From NCBI GenBank assembly GCA_900542675.1, contig UQOT01000102.1:1-5805 (forward strand): DNA of 5,805 nt, written 5' to 3'. Position 1 is the first letter of the stretch; every line of letters begins with the position of its first letter. Position numbers and translations under genes: made by a program. Below, piece after piece: positions 1 to 4,497 of this stretch. This stretch comes from an uncultured Eubacteriales bacterium. Lineage in GTDB: Bacteria > Bacillota > Clostridia > Monoglobales > Monoglobaceae. The notes beneath the pieces are model-generated. The model saw nothing but the letters and a program-made list of their open reading frames with translations, was not told the DNA's origin and did not search any database.

Positions 1-87
1 ATGCAGCTTAAAGAAACTAACGCAGCTCTTGAAGCTGCGGTACTTGAGCTTGCGGGAATGGTATCGGAGGTGGTGCAGAATGGTTAG
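1..87 (+). CDS. C-terminal end of an unidentified phage late protein (probably partial)
   Basis: The frame is open from the first base and ends at TAG 85-87, giving 28 residues. It begins with an ATG at position 1, but no upstream sequence is available, so it is most likely the tail of a longer gene cut by the window edge. The visible part is an amphipathic helix (roughly residues 3-25, alternating Leu/Ala/Val with Glu/Lys). This kind of ending is seen in tail-region proteins that sit just before CD1375-like genes in clostridial phages. Its last codons contain the GGAGG (66-70) that serves the next gene, and it overlaps that gene by 8 bases. No function is assigned. Confidence 0.55.
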   Translation: MQLKETNAALEAAVLELAGMVSEVVQNG

Positions 88-190
88 GCTTTACGTATTA
101 AAGATACAGCGTGGAGAAATGGCACTTGAAGATGTGCCTAAATACTGGCGTGACAAGGTTGAGGCAGAATTAAACAATGGGGAGGTGTAG
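80..190 (+). CDS. CD1375-like small phage protein
   Basis: This encodes 36 residues starting at ATG 80 with GGAGG at 66-70, nine bases upstream. The protein reads as a short N-terminal strand (MVRLYVLKIQRGE) followed by a helix beginning LEDVPKYWRDKVEAEL. The arrangement 'hydrophobic start, RG-E/K, one or two residues, xEDVPxxxRxxVxxxL' is what I know from the CD1375 family of phage mini-proteins, which usually have about 40-50 residues and lie between tail genes and the lysis cassette. Position and length both fit. The biochemical role of that family is unknown to me. It overlaps the preceding frame by 8 bases, consistent with coupled translation in the late operon. The family call is by eye. 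Confidence 0.72.
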   Translation: MVRLYVLKIQRGEMALEDVPKYWRDKVEAELNNGEV

Positions 191-192
191 AG

Positions 193-336
193 ATGGACAG
201 TCCGTGTACGTATTGTAAAGAAAAAGATAAATGCAAAGAACCCTGTGTAAGATTGAAAGGTTTTTGGATTATGTTAGAAGGTACGCCTGACAAATATTTT
301 ATTGATACAAGGAAAAATATTCCCAGATCATGGTAA
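193..336 (+). CDS. Small four-cysteine protein, putative zinc-binding
   Basis: This encodes 47 residues from ATG 193, two bases after the previous stop, with GGGGAGG at 179-185 and a 7-base spacer. Cysteines 5, 8, 14 and 18 form CxxC-x5-CxxxC in the first twenty residues, a spacing compatible with a single zinc site. Aromatic residues F24, W25, Y35, F36 and W47 lie in the rest. No signal peptide or membrane segment is visible. The ribosome binding site and tight spacing place it in the late operon between the CD1375-like gene and the lysis cassette. I do not recognise the family; a structural or regulatory role would be a guess. Confidence 0.68.
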   Translation: MDSPCTYCKEKDKCKEPCVRLKGFWIMLEGTPDKYFIDTRKNIPRSW

Positions 337-397
337 AAGAAATGATTTGCAAACGTGGCTTGGCGGAGCTGAATAAGGAAACGGAGGACAAAAAATA

Positions 398-709
398 ATG
401 GATACACCTATAACAAGAGCAGAACACGAAGAATTTCGCAGACGTATGGAAGAGGAACACAAAAGACAGGACGCACGGCTTGAGGAGCTCGAAGTCGCGA
501 CAAAGCAGATAGGAGCATTAACAACATCGGTTGAAAAGCTCGCGCTTAGTATAGAGAATATGGTTGATGAACAGAGAAAACAAGGCGAACGTCTCGAAGC
601 CCTCGAGGGGCGCGACGGTGAGATGTGGCGCAAAGTCACGGGATATGTAATTACAACCGTGATAGGTGCAGTAGTCGGTTTTATACTTACAAGAATAGGA
701 ATAAGATAA
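398..709 (+). CDS. xhlA: XhlA-type lysis protein (coiled coil plus one membrane helix)
   Basis: This 103-residue protein has a long charged amphipathic coiled coil (about residues 6-72, heptad-like Leu/Ile/Val spacing) followed by one hydrophobic helix near the C-terminus (about residues 81-98, YVITTVIGAVVGFIL) and a short basic tail, TRIGIR. That is the architecture and length of the haemolysin XhlA family, which acts at the cytoplasmic membrane with the XhlB-type holin to let the endolysin reach peptidoglycan. GGAGG at 383-387 lies 10 bases before the ATG. The putative holin follows after 27 bases and the amidase after that, so gene order supports the call. It is complete, with nothing missing compared with family members. 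Confidence 0.88.
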   Translation: MDTPITRAEHEEFRRRMEEEHKRQDARLEELEVATKQIGALTTSVEKLALSIENMVDEQRKQGERLEALEGRDGEMWRKVTGYVITTVIGAVVGFILTRIGIR

Positions 710-736
710 TTATTTAAGAAAAGGAAGGTACATATT

Positions 737-976
737 ATGACAAACAAAATCACATCAGGAACAATAGTAAGAACAATAATACTTGCCCTTGCCCTTATAA
801 ATCAGGCGCTTGTAATGTTCGGCAAGTCACCGCTTAATATAGCTGACGATGACATTGCTACGGTAGTTTCACTGATATTTACAATTACATCAACAGCTAT
901 AGCGTGGTGGAAGAACAACAGTTTTACAAAGGCAGCCATTAAGGCAGATTTTTATAAGGATGAGCTGAAAAAGTAA
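737..976 (+). CDS. xhlB: Phage holin, SPP1/XhlB family
   Basis: The protein has 79 residues. The N-terminal motif GTIVRTIILALALINQALVM followed by FGKSPL is typical of SPP1/XhlB-type holins (Holin_SPP1). It forms the first membrane helix (about 11-29). A second helix covers about 41-59 and ends in AWWKNNSFT, another family signature. The C-terminal tail is charged (KADFYKDELKK), as in small holins with cytoplasmic tails. The predicted role is timed permeabilisation of the cytoplasmic membrane for endolysin release. AAGGAAGG at 721-728 lies 8 bases before the ATG. The stop codon TAA (974-976) overlaps the AAGGAGG of the amidase gene, so holin and endolysin are probably co-translated. Confidence 0.92.
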   Translation: MTNKITSGTIVRTIILALALINQALVMFGKSPLNIADDDIATVVSLIFTITSTAIAWWKNNSFTKAAIKADFYKDELKK

Positions 977-989
977 GGAGGCGATAATA

Positions 990-1826
990 ATGGCAAAAAT
1001 ATACATAGACCCGGGACACAATGCGACCGGTGCAGATACCGGCGCTGTTGGGTTCGGGATTAAGGAACAGGATATATCCGTTAAAATAGGCGTTATGCTG
1101 CGTGATATGCTGACGAAAAGCGGACAGTCCGTTAAAATGAGCCGTGAAAATATCACGGACACAATATTTCTGAGTTTAAACGGCAGTCTTGCCGCACGTT
1201 ACAACGGCGCAAACAGTTGGGGCGCGGATTTGTTTGTAAGCATTCACTGTAACGCCGCGAACACAAAGGCGTACGGGTGCGAGACATATTATTGCACAGG
1301 CAGCACGAAAGGCAAGGCATTAGCTGACGCCATACAGCCGCATCTTACGGCGGAGACAGGACGCTACAACAGAGGTGTAAAGTCCGCAAACTTCGCGGTA
1401 ATCAGACGCACAAATATGCCCGCTGTACTCGTCGAGACCGCGTTCATAGATAACTATGACGATAACGCATTCTTAGCCAGCGAGAGCGGGCAAAAGAAAT
1501 GTGCTATGGCAATATACAAGGGTATATGCGATTATTTGGGAATAGGATATACCTTTAAAGGAACAGACGAAATAATTTCAGAAAGCGAGGAAGATGAAGA
1601 AATGAAAGAGAAAATAGCAGAACTCGAAAAGCGCATATCCGCGTTTGAAAATCCAATGATTTACGACTACATAGACGGCAATATGCCCGAGTGGGCAAGA
1701 CCGACTATACAGAAGCTCGTTAACAAGGGCTACCTCAAAGGCGGCGAAGACGGCAGACTTGGCTTGACAGACGACTTAATGCGTATGCTTGTCATCAACG
1801 ACCGCGCGGGTGTGTACGGAGAATAA
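990..1826 (+). CDS. N-acetylmuramoyl-L-alanine amidase (Amidase_3 endolysin) with C-terminal wall-binding-like domain
   Basis: This 278-residue endolysin should cleave the bond between muramic acid and the stem peptide. Residues 3-185 form an Amidase_3 domain: IYIDPGH gives zinc ligand H10, KEQD gives E26, SIHCNA gives H86, and PAVLVETAFI gives catalytic E149, so all key residues are present. There is no signal peptide, consistent with holin-dependent export. An acidic linker (194-204) leads to a short helical segment (205-220) and a C-terminal domain (about 222-278) with PEWARPTIQKLVNKG, GLTDD and MLVINDRAGVY. This module recurs at the end of clostridial phage lysins and is thought to bind the wall. 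AAGGAGG at 975-981 is spaced 8 bases from the ATG. It is the last gene of the + strand operon. Confidence 0.95.
   Translation: MAKIYIDPGHNATGADTGAVGFGIKEQDISVKIGVMLRDMLTKSGQSVKMSRENITDTIFLSLNGSLAARYNGANSWGADLFVSIHCNAANTKAYGCETYYCTGSTKGKALADAIQPHLTAETGRYNRGVKSANFAVIRRTNMPAVLVETAFIDNYDDNAFLASESGQKKCAMAIYKGICDYLGIGYTFKGTDEIISESEEDEEMKEKIAELEKRISAFENPMIYDYIDGNMPEWARPTIQKLVNKGYLKGGEDGRLGLTDDLMRMLVINDRAGVYGE
1587..1604 (+). promoter_or_regulatory. Possible internal ribosome binding site and start inside the amidase gene
   Basis: In the linker between the catalytic and C-terminal domains, GAGGAAG (1587-1593) precedes an in-frame ATG at 1602-1604 (Met205). Initiation there would make a 74-residue product containing only the helical linker and wall-binding-like domain. 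Several clostridial phage endolysins are known to make such a separate binding-domain product from an internal start. The spacer of 11 bases after GAGG is long, and the purine-rich DNA also encodes an acidic linker, so chance is possible. Confidence 0.35.
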
Positions 1827-1832
1827 TATTTA

Positions 1833-1856
1833 AGGCGGAGCTTTGCGGCTCCGCCT
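1833..1856. terminator. GC-rich hairpin between convergent operons, probable bidirectional terminator
   Basis: AGGCGGAGC (1833-1841) pairs perfectly with GCTCCGCCT (1848-1856) around the loop TTTGCG, a 9-bp GC-rich stem. It lies 6 bases after the amidase stop and 9 bases before the stop of the leftward regulator gene. On the + strand the nearest T run (1870-1875) is 13 bases away. On the - strand the stem is followed by TTAAATATTATT. Neither tail is ideal, but position and stem strength argue for termination of both operons. Confidence 0.72.
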
Positions 1857-1865
1857 AAGGGTATA

Positions 1866-2450
1866 TTAGTTTTTTGTTAAGCCATCTATACCAAAAATTA
1901 GAGCACTGATTTTTTCTGTTGCAATCTCAATATCACGATATACAGTACGCCTATCAACATATTCGTCCTTAGCTATTTCATCAATACTCTTAGGATTTTC
2001 GTTGAGATATAAGGAGTTTATTATATTCCAGCGCCTCAAATCAGCTTCCTTGTTAGACCGTTCACATATGTATTTATACGCTTCGAGCATATCGTCAATA
2101 TGGTTCATAATAATAACAGTTCGCTCTACACTGCGTTTTATGCTTTCGACAAATGCATCCGGGTTCTTATTTCCCTCCCACATTAAATCAAATACATCTA
2201 TTGCGCTCTCTCCACGCTCTATTATCTGTTTTGCATCGTAAACAGCATATTTTATATGCTCTTTAAGGTCGCGATAATTGGAAAGCAGTAAGCGTGTGTT
2301 TCTAAGGCGACGGTCATATCGCGTTTCCCTCGCTGCTTTATTTTCCTTGTTTATATAGTCGAGTGCTGTCTTGGCGCCGATTTCAGCTGCCATTTTTATT
2401 ATATCAACTTCTGCATTCTCTAAAGCTTTCTCTTGTTCTTTAGTACTCAT
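1866..2450 (-). CDS. Phage helix-turn-helix regulator, sigma-like/late-activator type
   Basis: This 194-residue, mostly helical soluble protein has a C-terminal helix-turn-helix at about 154-175 (KSIDEIAKDEYVDRRTVYRD), followed by a helix, as in region 4 of sigma factors and in phage late regulators such as ArpU or RinA. The basic block YDRRLRNTRLLLSNYR at 45-60 resembles a recurrent group of clostridial prophage proteins that lie at the end of the early operon. Here too it is the last gene of the leftward operon and converges on the lysis genes. The inferred role is activation of late transcription; no target promoter is visible. AGGAGGA (2458-2464) lies 7 bases before the ATG. The 109-base gap upstream carries an opposing promoter and a predicted small RNA. 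The exact family is uncertain. Confidence 0.75.
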   Translation of the reverse strand: MSTKEQEKALENAEVDIIKMAAEIGAKTALDYINKENKAARETRYDRRLRNTRLLLSNYRDLKEHIKYAVYDAKQIIERGESAIDVFDLMWEGNKNPDAFVESIKRSVERTVIIMNHIDDMLEAYKYICERSNKEADLRRWNIINSLYLNENPKSIDEIAKDEYVDRRTVYRDIEIATEKISALIFGIDGLTKN

Positions 2451-2471
2451 AGAGCGGTCCTCCTAAATATA

Positions 2472-2499
2472 TTGACTTTTTTTATTATTATGTTATAAT
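2472..2499 (+). promoter_or_regulatory. Strong sigma-A-type promoter with extended -10, directed rightward
   Basis: The -35 is TTGACT (2472-2477), five of six consensus bases. A 16-base spacer leads to a perfect TATAAT (2494-2499), preceded by TG at 2491-2492 that completes an extended -10. It points opposite to both flanking genes, so it serves neither. The only thing immediately downstream is the hairpin at 2514-2549, implying a short non-coding transcript starting near 2505-2507. The local DNA is very AT-rich, which raises the chance of fortuitous TATAAT but not of the whole combination. Confidence 0.75.
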
Positions 2500-2504
2500 A
2501 TAAT

Positions 2505-2555
2505 GTATGAGTTAGGGAGTTGACCGTGCTATCGCGTGGAAAGCTCTCTTTTTTT
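2505..2555 (+). ncRNA. Predicted ~50-nt hairpin RNA, antisense to the leader of the late-regulator gene
   Basis: The predicted transcript runs from a purine at 2505-2507 to the T run at 2549-2555. After a 7-9 nt single-stranded 5' end, nearly all of it folds into one hairpin. The outer stem AGGGAGTT (2514-2521) pairs with AGCTCTCT (2542-2549), then comes a symmetric GA/AA internal loop, then the inner stem CCGTGC (2524-2529) with GCGTGG (2534-2539), closed by the loop TATC. Four of the 14 pairs are G-U in this strand and would be A-C mismatches in the other, so the fold belongs to the + strand RNA. Translation is unlikely: only a six-codon frame without a ribosome binding site begins near the 5' end. 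It is fully complementary to the leftward operon transcript 50-105 nt upstream of the regulator start. Function is unknown. Confidence 0.62.
2514..2555 (+). terminator. Intrinsic terminator ending the small RNA
   Basis: The hairpin at 2514-2549 is followed directly by T2549-T2555, the classical rho-independent arrangement on the + strand. On the - strand the same hairpin has mismatches instead of G-U pairs and no T run, so it should let the leftward operon read through into the regulator gene. Confidence 0.75.
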
Positions 2556-2559
2556 GCTT

Positions 2560-2769
2560 TTAATTAAATTTGACCGTTGTAATTCGGCTTGTGTTTATCG
2601 GCACATATTCAGGCAATCCGTCAAGCTGATAACGAAACTCAACTTTATTGCTCTTGCAATAGTGAATACAAGCAATATCCGTTATCGTATGTGCTTTTCC
2701 TGTTTCTGAATTCTGTACCTTGTCGCCTATCTCAAAGGGCGAAATCGCTCTGAATGCAGATATGTTCAT
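2560..2769 (-). CDS. Small phage protein of unknown function, probable beta-barrel fold
   Basis: This encodes 69 residues from ATG 2769, with GGAGGA (2776-2781) at a 6-base spacer. It overlaps the stop of the upstream gene by one base (TAATG). The protein reads as alternating short strands: FEIGDKV at 12-18, KAHTITDIACIHYC at 25-38, KVEFRYQLDG at 42-51 and RITTVKFN at the end. 'Gly-Asp-Lys-Val ... strand ... Tyr-x-Leu-Asp-Gly' resembles SH3-like small barrels, but I cannot name a family. No signal, membrane segment or catalytic motif is visible. It is co-transcribed with the genes upstream. Its stop lies five bases beyond the T run of the opposing small RNA. Confidence 0.75.
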   Translation of the reverse strand: MNISAFRAISPFEIGDKVQNSETGKAHTITDIACIHYCKSNKVEFRYQLDGLPEYVPINTSRITTVKFN

Positions 2770-3122
2770 TATAAGTCCTCCATATTTATCTCAGGAGTAG
2801 CCTCGCCGTTTTCTGTTGCCTCTGTCTGTTTTTCGTCTGCAGGAGAGCATTTAATATCTATATTTATGTTTTTGATAGGCGCAATGCCTATGATCGTTTT
2901 TATAGCGTTATTGAAATTCTCATATCCCGGAATATCATCAGGCGACAAGTCTGTTTTGGTAACAATTACTTTCTTTGTTGTCGGTTCGCCCGAACTCTTT
3001 GAAACATTTACCAAAACATAGTCACCTTTTTGAATATCGATGTCATCAGTTTTGTATGTATAATCTCTGCCGCGCGGATTTTCCTCCGCATCTAAAAATT
3101 TGCAAAATATCAATCTACTCAT
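2769..3122 (-). CDS. Phage protein of unknown function with a beta-rich N-terminal domain and acidic tail
   Basis: The protein has 117 residues. Residues 3-58 hold GRDYTYKTDD, QKGDYVLVN and KKVIVTKTDL, the pattern 'GxxYtY ... GDyVlV ... VvVTk' seen in small beta-barrel domains of clostridial phage proteins and reminiscent of the N-terminal barrel of PriA. Residues 59-90 continue with a mixed segment (DIPGYENFNNAIKTIIGI). The last 25 are acidic and probably disordered. The start is fixed by AAAGGAAG (3131-3138), 8 bases before the ATG. It is coupled to the next gene by TAATG. I infer a nucleic-acid or protein-binding accessory role in the early operon, with low certainty; no enzyme motif is seen. 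Confidence 0.78.
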   Translation of the reverse strand: MSRLIFCKFLDAEENPRGRDYTYKTDDIDIQKGDYVLVNVSKSSGEPTTKKVIVTKTDLSPDDIPGYENFNNAIKTIIGIAPIKNINIDIKCSPADEKQTEATENGEATPEINMEDL

Positions 3123-3189
3123 TTTTCATCTTCCTTTCTGAATTTACTTTTGCAACTACTGTTAAAATCTTTTGCCGCGGATAGTGCAT
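3115..3189 (-). CDS. Possible short gene filling the gap between the Lar-like and beta-rich genes; start unclear
   Basis: On the - strand, a frame is open from 3237 to the TAG at 3117-3115 and reads TKYSNSGSTAMHYPRQKILT and on to ERKMKNE. It ends 8 bases inside the next gene's start (ATGAGTAG), the usual packing here. Its composition looks coding rather than random. The only ATG in frame is at 3189, giving 24 residues without a ribosome binding site. A start where the upstream gene stops would require ATA at 3228, behind AAAAGGG. The ATG at 3224 is in another frame and stops after 20 codons. So this is a mini-gene with an unusual start, a gene broken by a small indel near its start, or noise. 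Confidence 0.35.
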   Translation of the reverse strand: MHYPRQKILTVVAKVNSERKMKNE

Positions 3190-3224
3190 AGCTGTTGAGC
3201 CGCTATTACTATATTTCGTAACAT

Positions 3225-3455
3225 TTATATCGCCCTTTTATTCCAAGCATTTACCAATCTATCAAATACGTATATATCTGCATATATTGTTCCTGTTTTT
3301 GCTTCGCAAGACTTACAGCTAAGCGACATATAACAGCCGTCAATCTGTAATTCAATCTCTTTACAACCGCAAAACGGACACGGTAGTAAGTGCTCGTTTG
3401 CTAATGCAGGGTAGGTCTTAACAGGAATATGTTTTATATCCGACCCATAAATCAC
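3225..3455 (-). CDS. Lar-like zinc-ribbon protein (restriction alleviation family)
   Basis: This encodes 76 residues from GTG 3455, with AGGAGG (3465-3470) at a 9-base spacer and no in-frame ATG nearby. LLPCPFCGCKEIELQIDG gives C26 and C29, and SLSCKSCEAKTG gives C47 and C50, a two-knuckle zinc ribbon. The C-terminus LVNAWNKRAI matches the AWN-x-R ending of Lar-like proteins. The namesake Rac-prophage Lar modulates type I restriction-modification. Most phage members are untested, so protection from host restriction is an inference from family name only. The first 20 residues are a non-conserved extension. The stop is directly followed by the unexplained frame at 3115-3237. Confidence 0.82.
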   Translation of the reverse strand: MIYGSDIKHIPVKTYPALANEHLLPCPFCGCKEIELQIDGCYMSLSCKSCEAKTGTIYADIYVFDRLVNAWNKRAI

Positions 3456-3473
3456 TTATGTCGACCTCCTTTA

Positions 3474-3755
3474 TCATTCCTTAAAACAATGCCACACAAG
3501 ACCGTTTGACATTACTACCGTTCCAATATATTTTGCTTTTTCTATATCCGAGCGAGTATGCCCTGTACCCGCTATTAGGATAGTTGTATCCTTAAACGGA
3601 CCTTCTTGTGATATGCTATGAAGGTCTAAATCCGTCTTGTAGTACATTACGAGCCTGCCGTTCTGTTCTTTTACGGAAAGAGGCTCAATATCGTTTCCCG
3701 GCAAGGATAATATTTGTTTGTCCTGAATGGACAACGGTTGTTTAAGTATTGTCAC
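3474..3755 (-). CDS. DUF7352-like phage protein of unknown function
   Basis: This encodes 93 residues from GTG 3755, with AGGAGG (3763-3768) spaced 7 bases; the GTG overlaps the TGA of the upstream mini-gene (GTGA). The order of elements matches a widespread small phage family I know as DUF7352: ILKQPLSIQDKQILSLPG at 3-20, then EPLSVKEQNGRLVMYYKTD at 24-42, then the hallmark ILIAGTGHT at 59-67, and YIGTVVMSNGLVWHCFKE to the end. Members are compact beta-rich proteins with no known activity. No catalytic site is evident here, though the conserved GTGH and the final WHCF are striking. It lies in the middle of the early operon, 18 bases before the Lar-like gene. Confidence 0.82.
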   Translation of the reverse strand: MTILKQPLSIQDKQILSLPGNDIEPLSVKEQNGRLVMYYKTDLDLHSISQEGPFKDTTILIAGTGHTRSDIEKAKYIGTVVMSNGLVWHCFKE

Positions 3756-3901
3756 CTTAATTCCTCCTTTTCTTTTCTGTCGTTATATCGTTTCATTTCG
3801 TCCACTATTCGCTTGATTTCTTGCGGTATATTATACAAGAACGTTAACACCCCAAGCAAAAATAATATTACGTAAGCGACAACAATCACTTTGATAATCA
3901 T
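3752..3901 (-). CDS. 49-residue single-pass membrane protein
   Basis: ATG 3901 overlaps the stop of the upstream gene as ATGA, and the TGA 3752-3754 overlaps the GTG of the next gene, so the frame exactly bridges two neighbours. Residues 2-23 are hydrophobic (MIIKVIVVAYVILFLLGVLT), a membrane helix with little charge ahead of it. The remainder is a polar, lysine/arginine/glutamate-rich cytoplasmic helix (QEIKRIVDEMKRYNDRKEKE). The purine-rich C-terminal codons double as the ribosome binding site of the following gene. I do not recognise a family. Small membrane proteins of early operons are sometimes exclusion or host-takeover factors, but nothing here shows that. Confidence 0.72.
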   Translation of the reverse strand: MIIKVIVVAYVILFLLGVLTFLYNIPQEIKRIVDEMKRYNDRKEKEELR

Positions 3902-4137
3902 TTCTGTTTTTTCCTTTCCCTAATATATTTCCTCACAAGCCCTACATCTCTATCCATAACAGACAAATGCTTTCGAGCCTCGTGCTTTTTATATATTACA
4001 ACCGTTCTTTTGTCCTTTTTCGCCCGCAAGACCTCGCAACTAATTTCGTGTGGTTTTTGAATTTCAAACCCTTGAACCGCAAGCCATTCAGTAAAATCTT
4101 CTAACTTATGGATTGCAAGCAACTGTCTATTCGCCAT
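3898..4137 (-). CDS. Small basic phage protein of unknown function
   Basis: The protein has 79 residues and is basic. GGAGGG (4144-4149) lies 6 bases before ATG 4137. Residues 9-25 form a helix (HKLEDFTEWLAVQGFEI), followed by strands with CEVLRAKKDKRTVVIYKK (34-51), then HLSVMDRDVGLVRKYIRERK to the end. The pattern 'F-xx-WL-xx-G ... EVLR-xx-k ... vviYkk ... HlsV ... lvrkfir' recurs in small clostridial phage proteins I have seen but cannot name. A nucleic-acid-binding role is possible given the charge. Its ribosome binding site directly follows the decayed ASCH-end repeat (4151-4195), so this gene was probably next to the ASCH gene before the lipoprotein gene arrived. Confidence 0.76.
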   Translation of the reverse strand: MANRQLLAIHKLEDFTEWLAVQGFEIQKPHEISCEVLRAKKDKRTVVIYKKHEARKHLSVMDRDVGLVRKYIRERKKQK

Positions 4138-4150
4138 TTCTAACCCTCCC

Positions 4151-4195
4151 CCAAATCCTCAACATAGCAACACTCTACGGCGGGCGTTTTAATCC
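4151..4195 (-). pseudogene. Decayed duplicate of the 3' end of the ASCH gene
   Basis: These 45 bases match 4506-4551 at 40 of 46 aligned columns (five substitutions, one gap), starting with 16 identical bases. Read on the - strand, it corresponds to the ASCH C-terminus from GLKRPP to CYVEDL. The glutamine codon of the real gene has become TAG, and a one-base deletion follows, so it cannot be the functional end of anything. It overlaps the last codons of the lipoprotein gene. It looks like the scar left when that gene was inserted. Confidence 0.8.
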
Positions 4196-4491
4196 TCATT
4201 GCTATAAATCTGTAATGTTCCATCGGCATTATATAATGGTGTTATCCCACTTCTATATGAGCACGTAAACACAAAATATTTTACTTTAGTGTCTTTTGCG
4301 TATACAATGCTATAGATATTACTTGCATCGTTCCATTCTGTAATTGTAATAAAATACCCATTTCCAAAATCAAGACCATCGGATTGAACATTTCCCCGAT
4401 CTGTAGCTTCTTGATACGAGATACTGCCGCATCCAGTACAACATAACATTAACGTAAGGATAATTAAAATAGCCCCAATTTTTTGTTTCAT
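4189..4491 (-). CDS. Phage-encoded lipoprotein with DUF6440-like domain (moron candidate)
   Basis: This encodes 100 residues from ATG 4491. K2/K4 and a hydrophobic stretch (5-18) lead to CTGC-GS, a lipoprotein signal peptide with Cys21 as the likely lipidated residue (the -3 position is Cys rather than the usual Leu). The mature part (about 47-95) reads FITITEWND ... YSIVYAKDTKVKYFVF ... SGITPLYNADGT. This resembles the DUF6440 pattern of 'Y-x-I-x-x-D-x-x-T-x-V-x-Y-x-[FY] ... GLTPLxDxDGkP'. The predicted location is the outer face of the membrane. GGAGGTG (4501-4507) is 11 bases upstream and lies in the ASCH 3' end. An imperfect direct repeat of that end flanks the gene, implying recent insertion. 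Surface lipoproteins of temperate phages often block superinfection; here that is inference. Confidence 0.82.
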   Translation of the reverse strand: MKQKIGAILIILTLMLCCTGCGSISYQEATDRGNVQSDGLDFGNGYFITITEWNDASNIYSIVYAKDTKVKYFVFTCSYRSGITPLYNADGTLQIYSNED

Positions 4492-4497
4492 TATTTT

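Noticed and set aside
330..398. A 22-codon + strand frame between the four-cysteine protein and XhlA (ATG at 330 or 342)
   Set aside because: Neither ATG has a ribosome binding site, the peptide resembles nothing, and the frame mostly covers the leader containing the XhlA ribosome binding site. Treated as a 61-base spacer.
328..1162. - strand open frames opposite XhlA, the holin and the amidase
   Set aside because: The + strand proteins are recognisable families with correct lengths. The reverse frames are low-complexity Ser/Leu/Ile shadows.
1870..1875. Six-T run as the tail of the terminator after the amidase gene
   Set aside because: It is 13 bases beyond the stem, too far for a canonical intrinsic terminator tail. 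It encodes Lys-Asn codons at the end of the regulator gene. The hairpin itself is still accepted.
2499..2504. Second overlapping TATAAT as an alternative -10 on the + strand
   Set aside because: It would give a 21-bp spacer to TTGACT and lacks the preceding TG. The first TATAAT is far better placed.
2451..2559. A - strand promoter for the regulator gene within the AT-rich gap
   Set aside because: TATA-like hexamers are abundant in this AT-rich stretch, but no matching -35 at proper spacing is present on that strand. The gene is more simply transcribed by read-through from the operon.
3162..3224. A 20-residue - strand frame (MLRNIVIAAQQLC...) starting right after the Lar-like stop
   Set aside because: It stops early and leaves most of the gap unexplained. 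The alternative frame through the same bases is longer and ends at the usual overlap with the next gene. Kept only as context for that gap.
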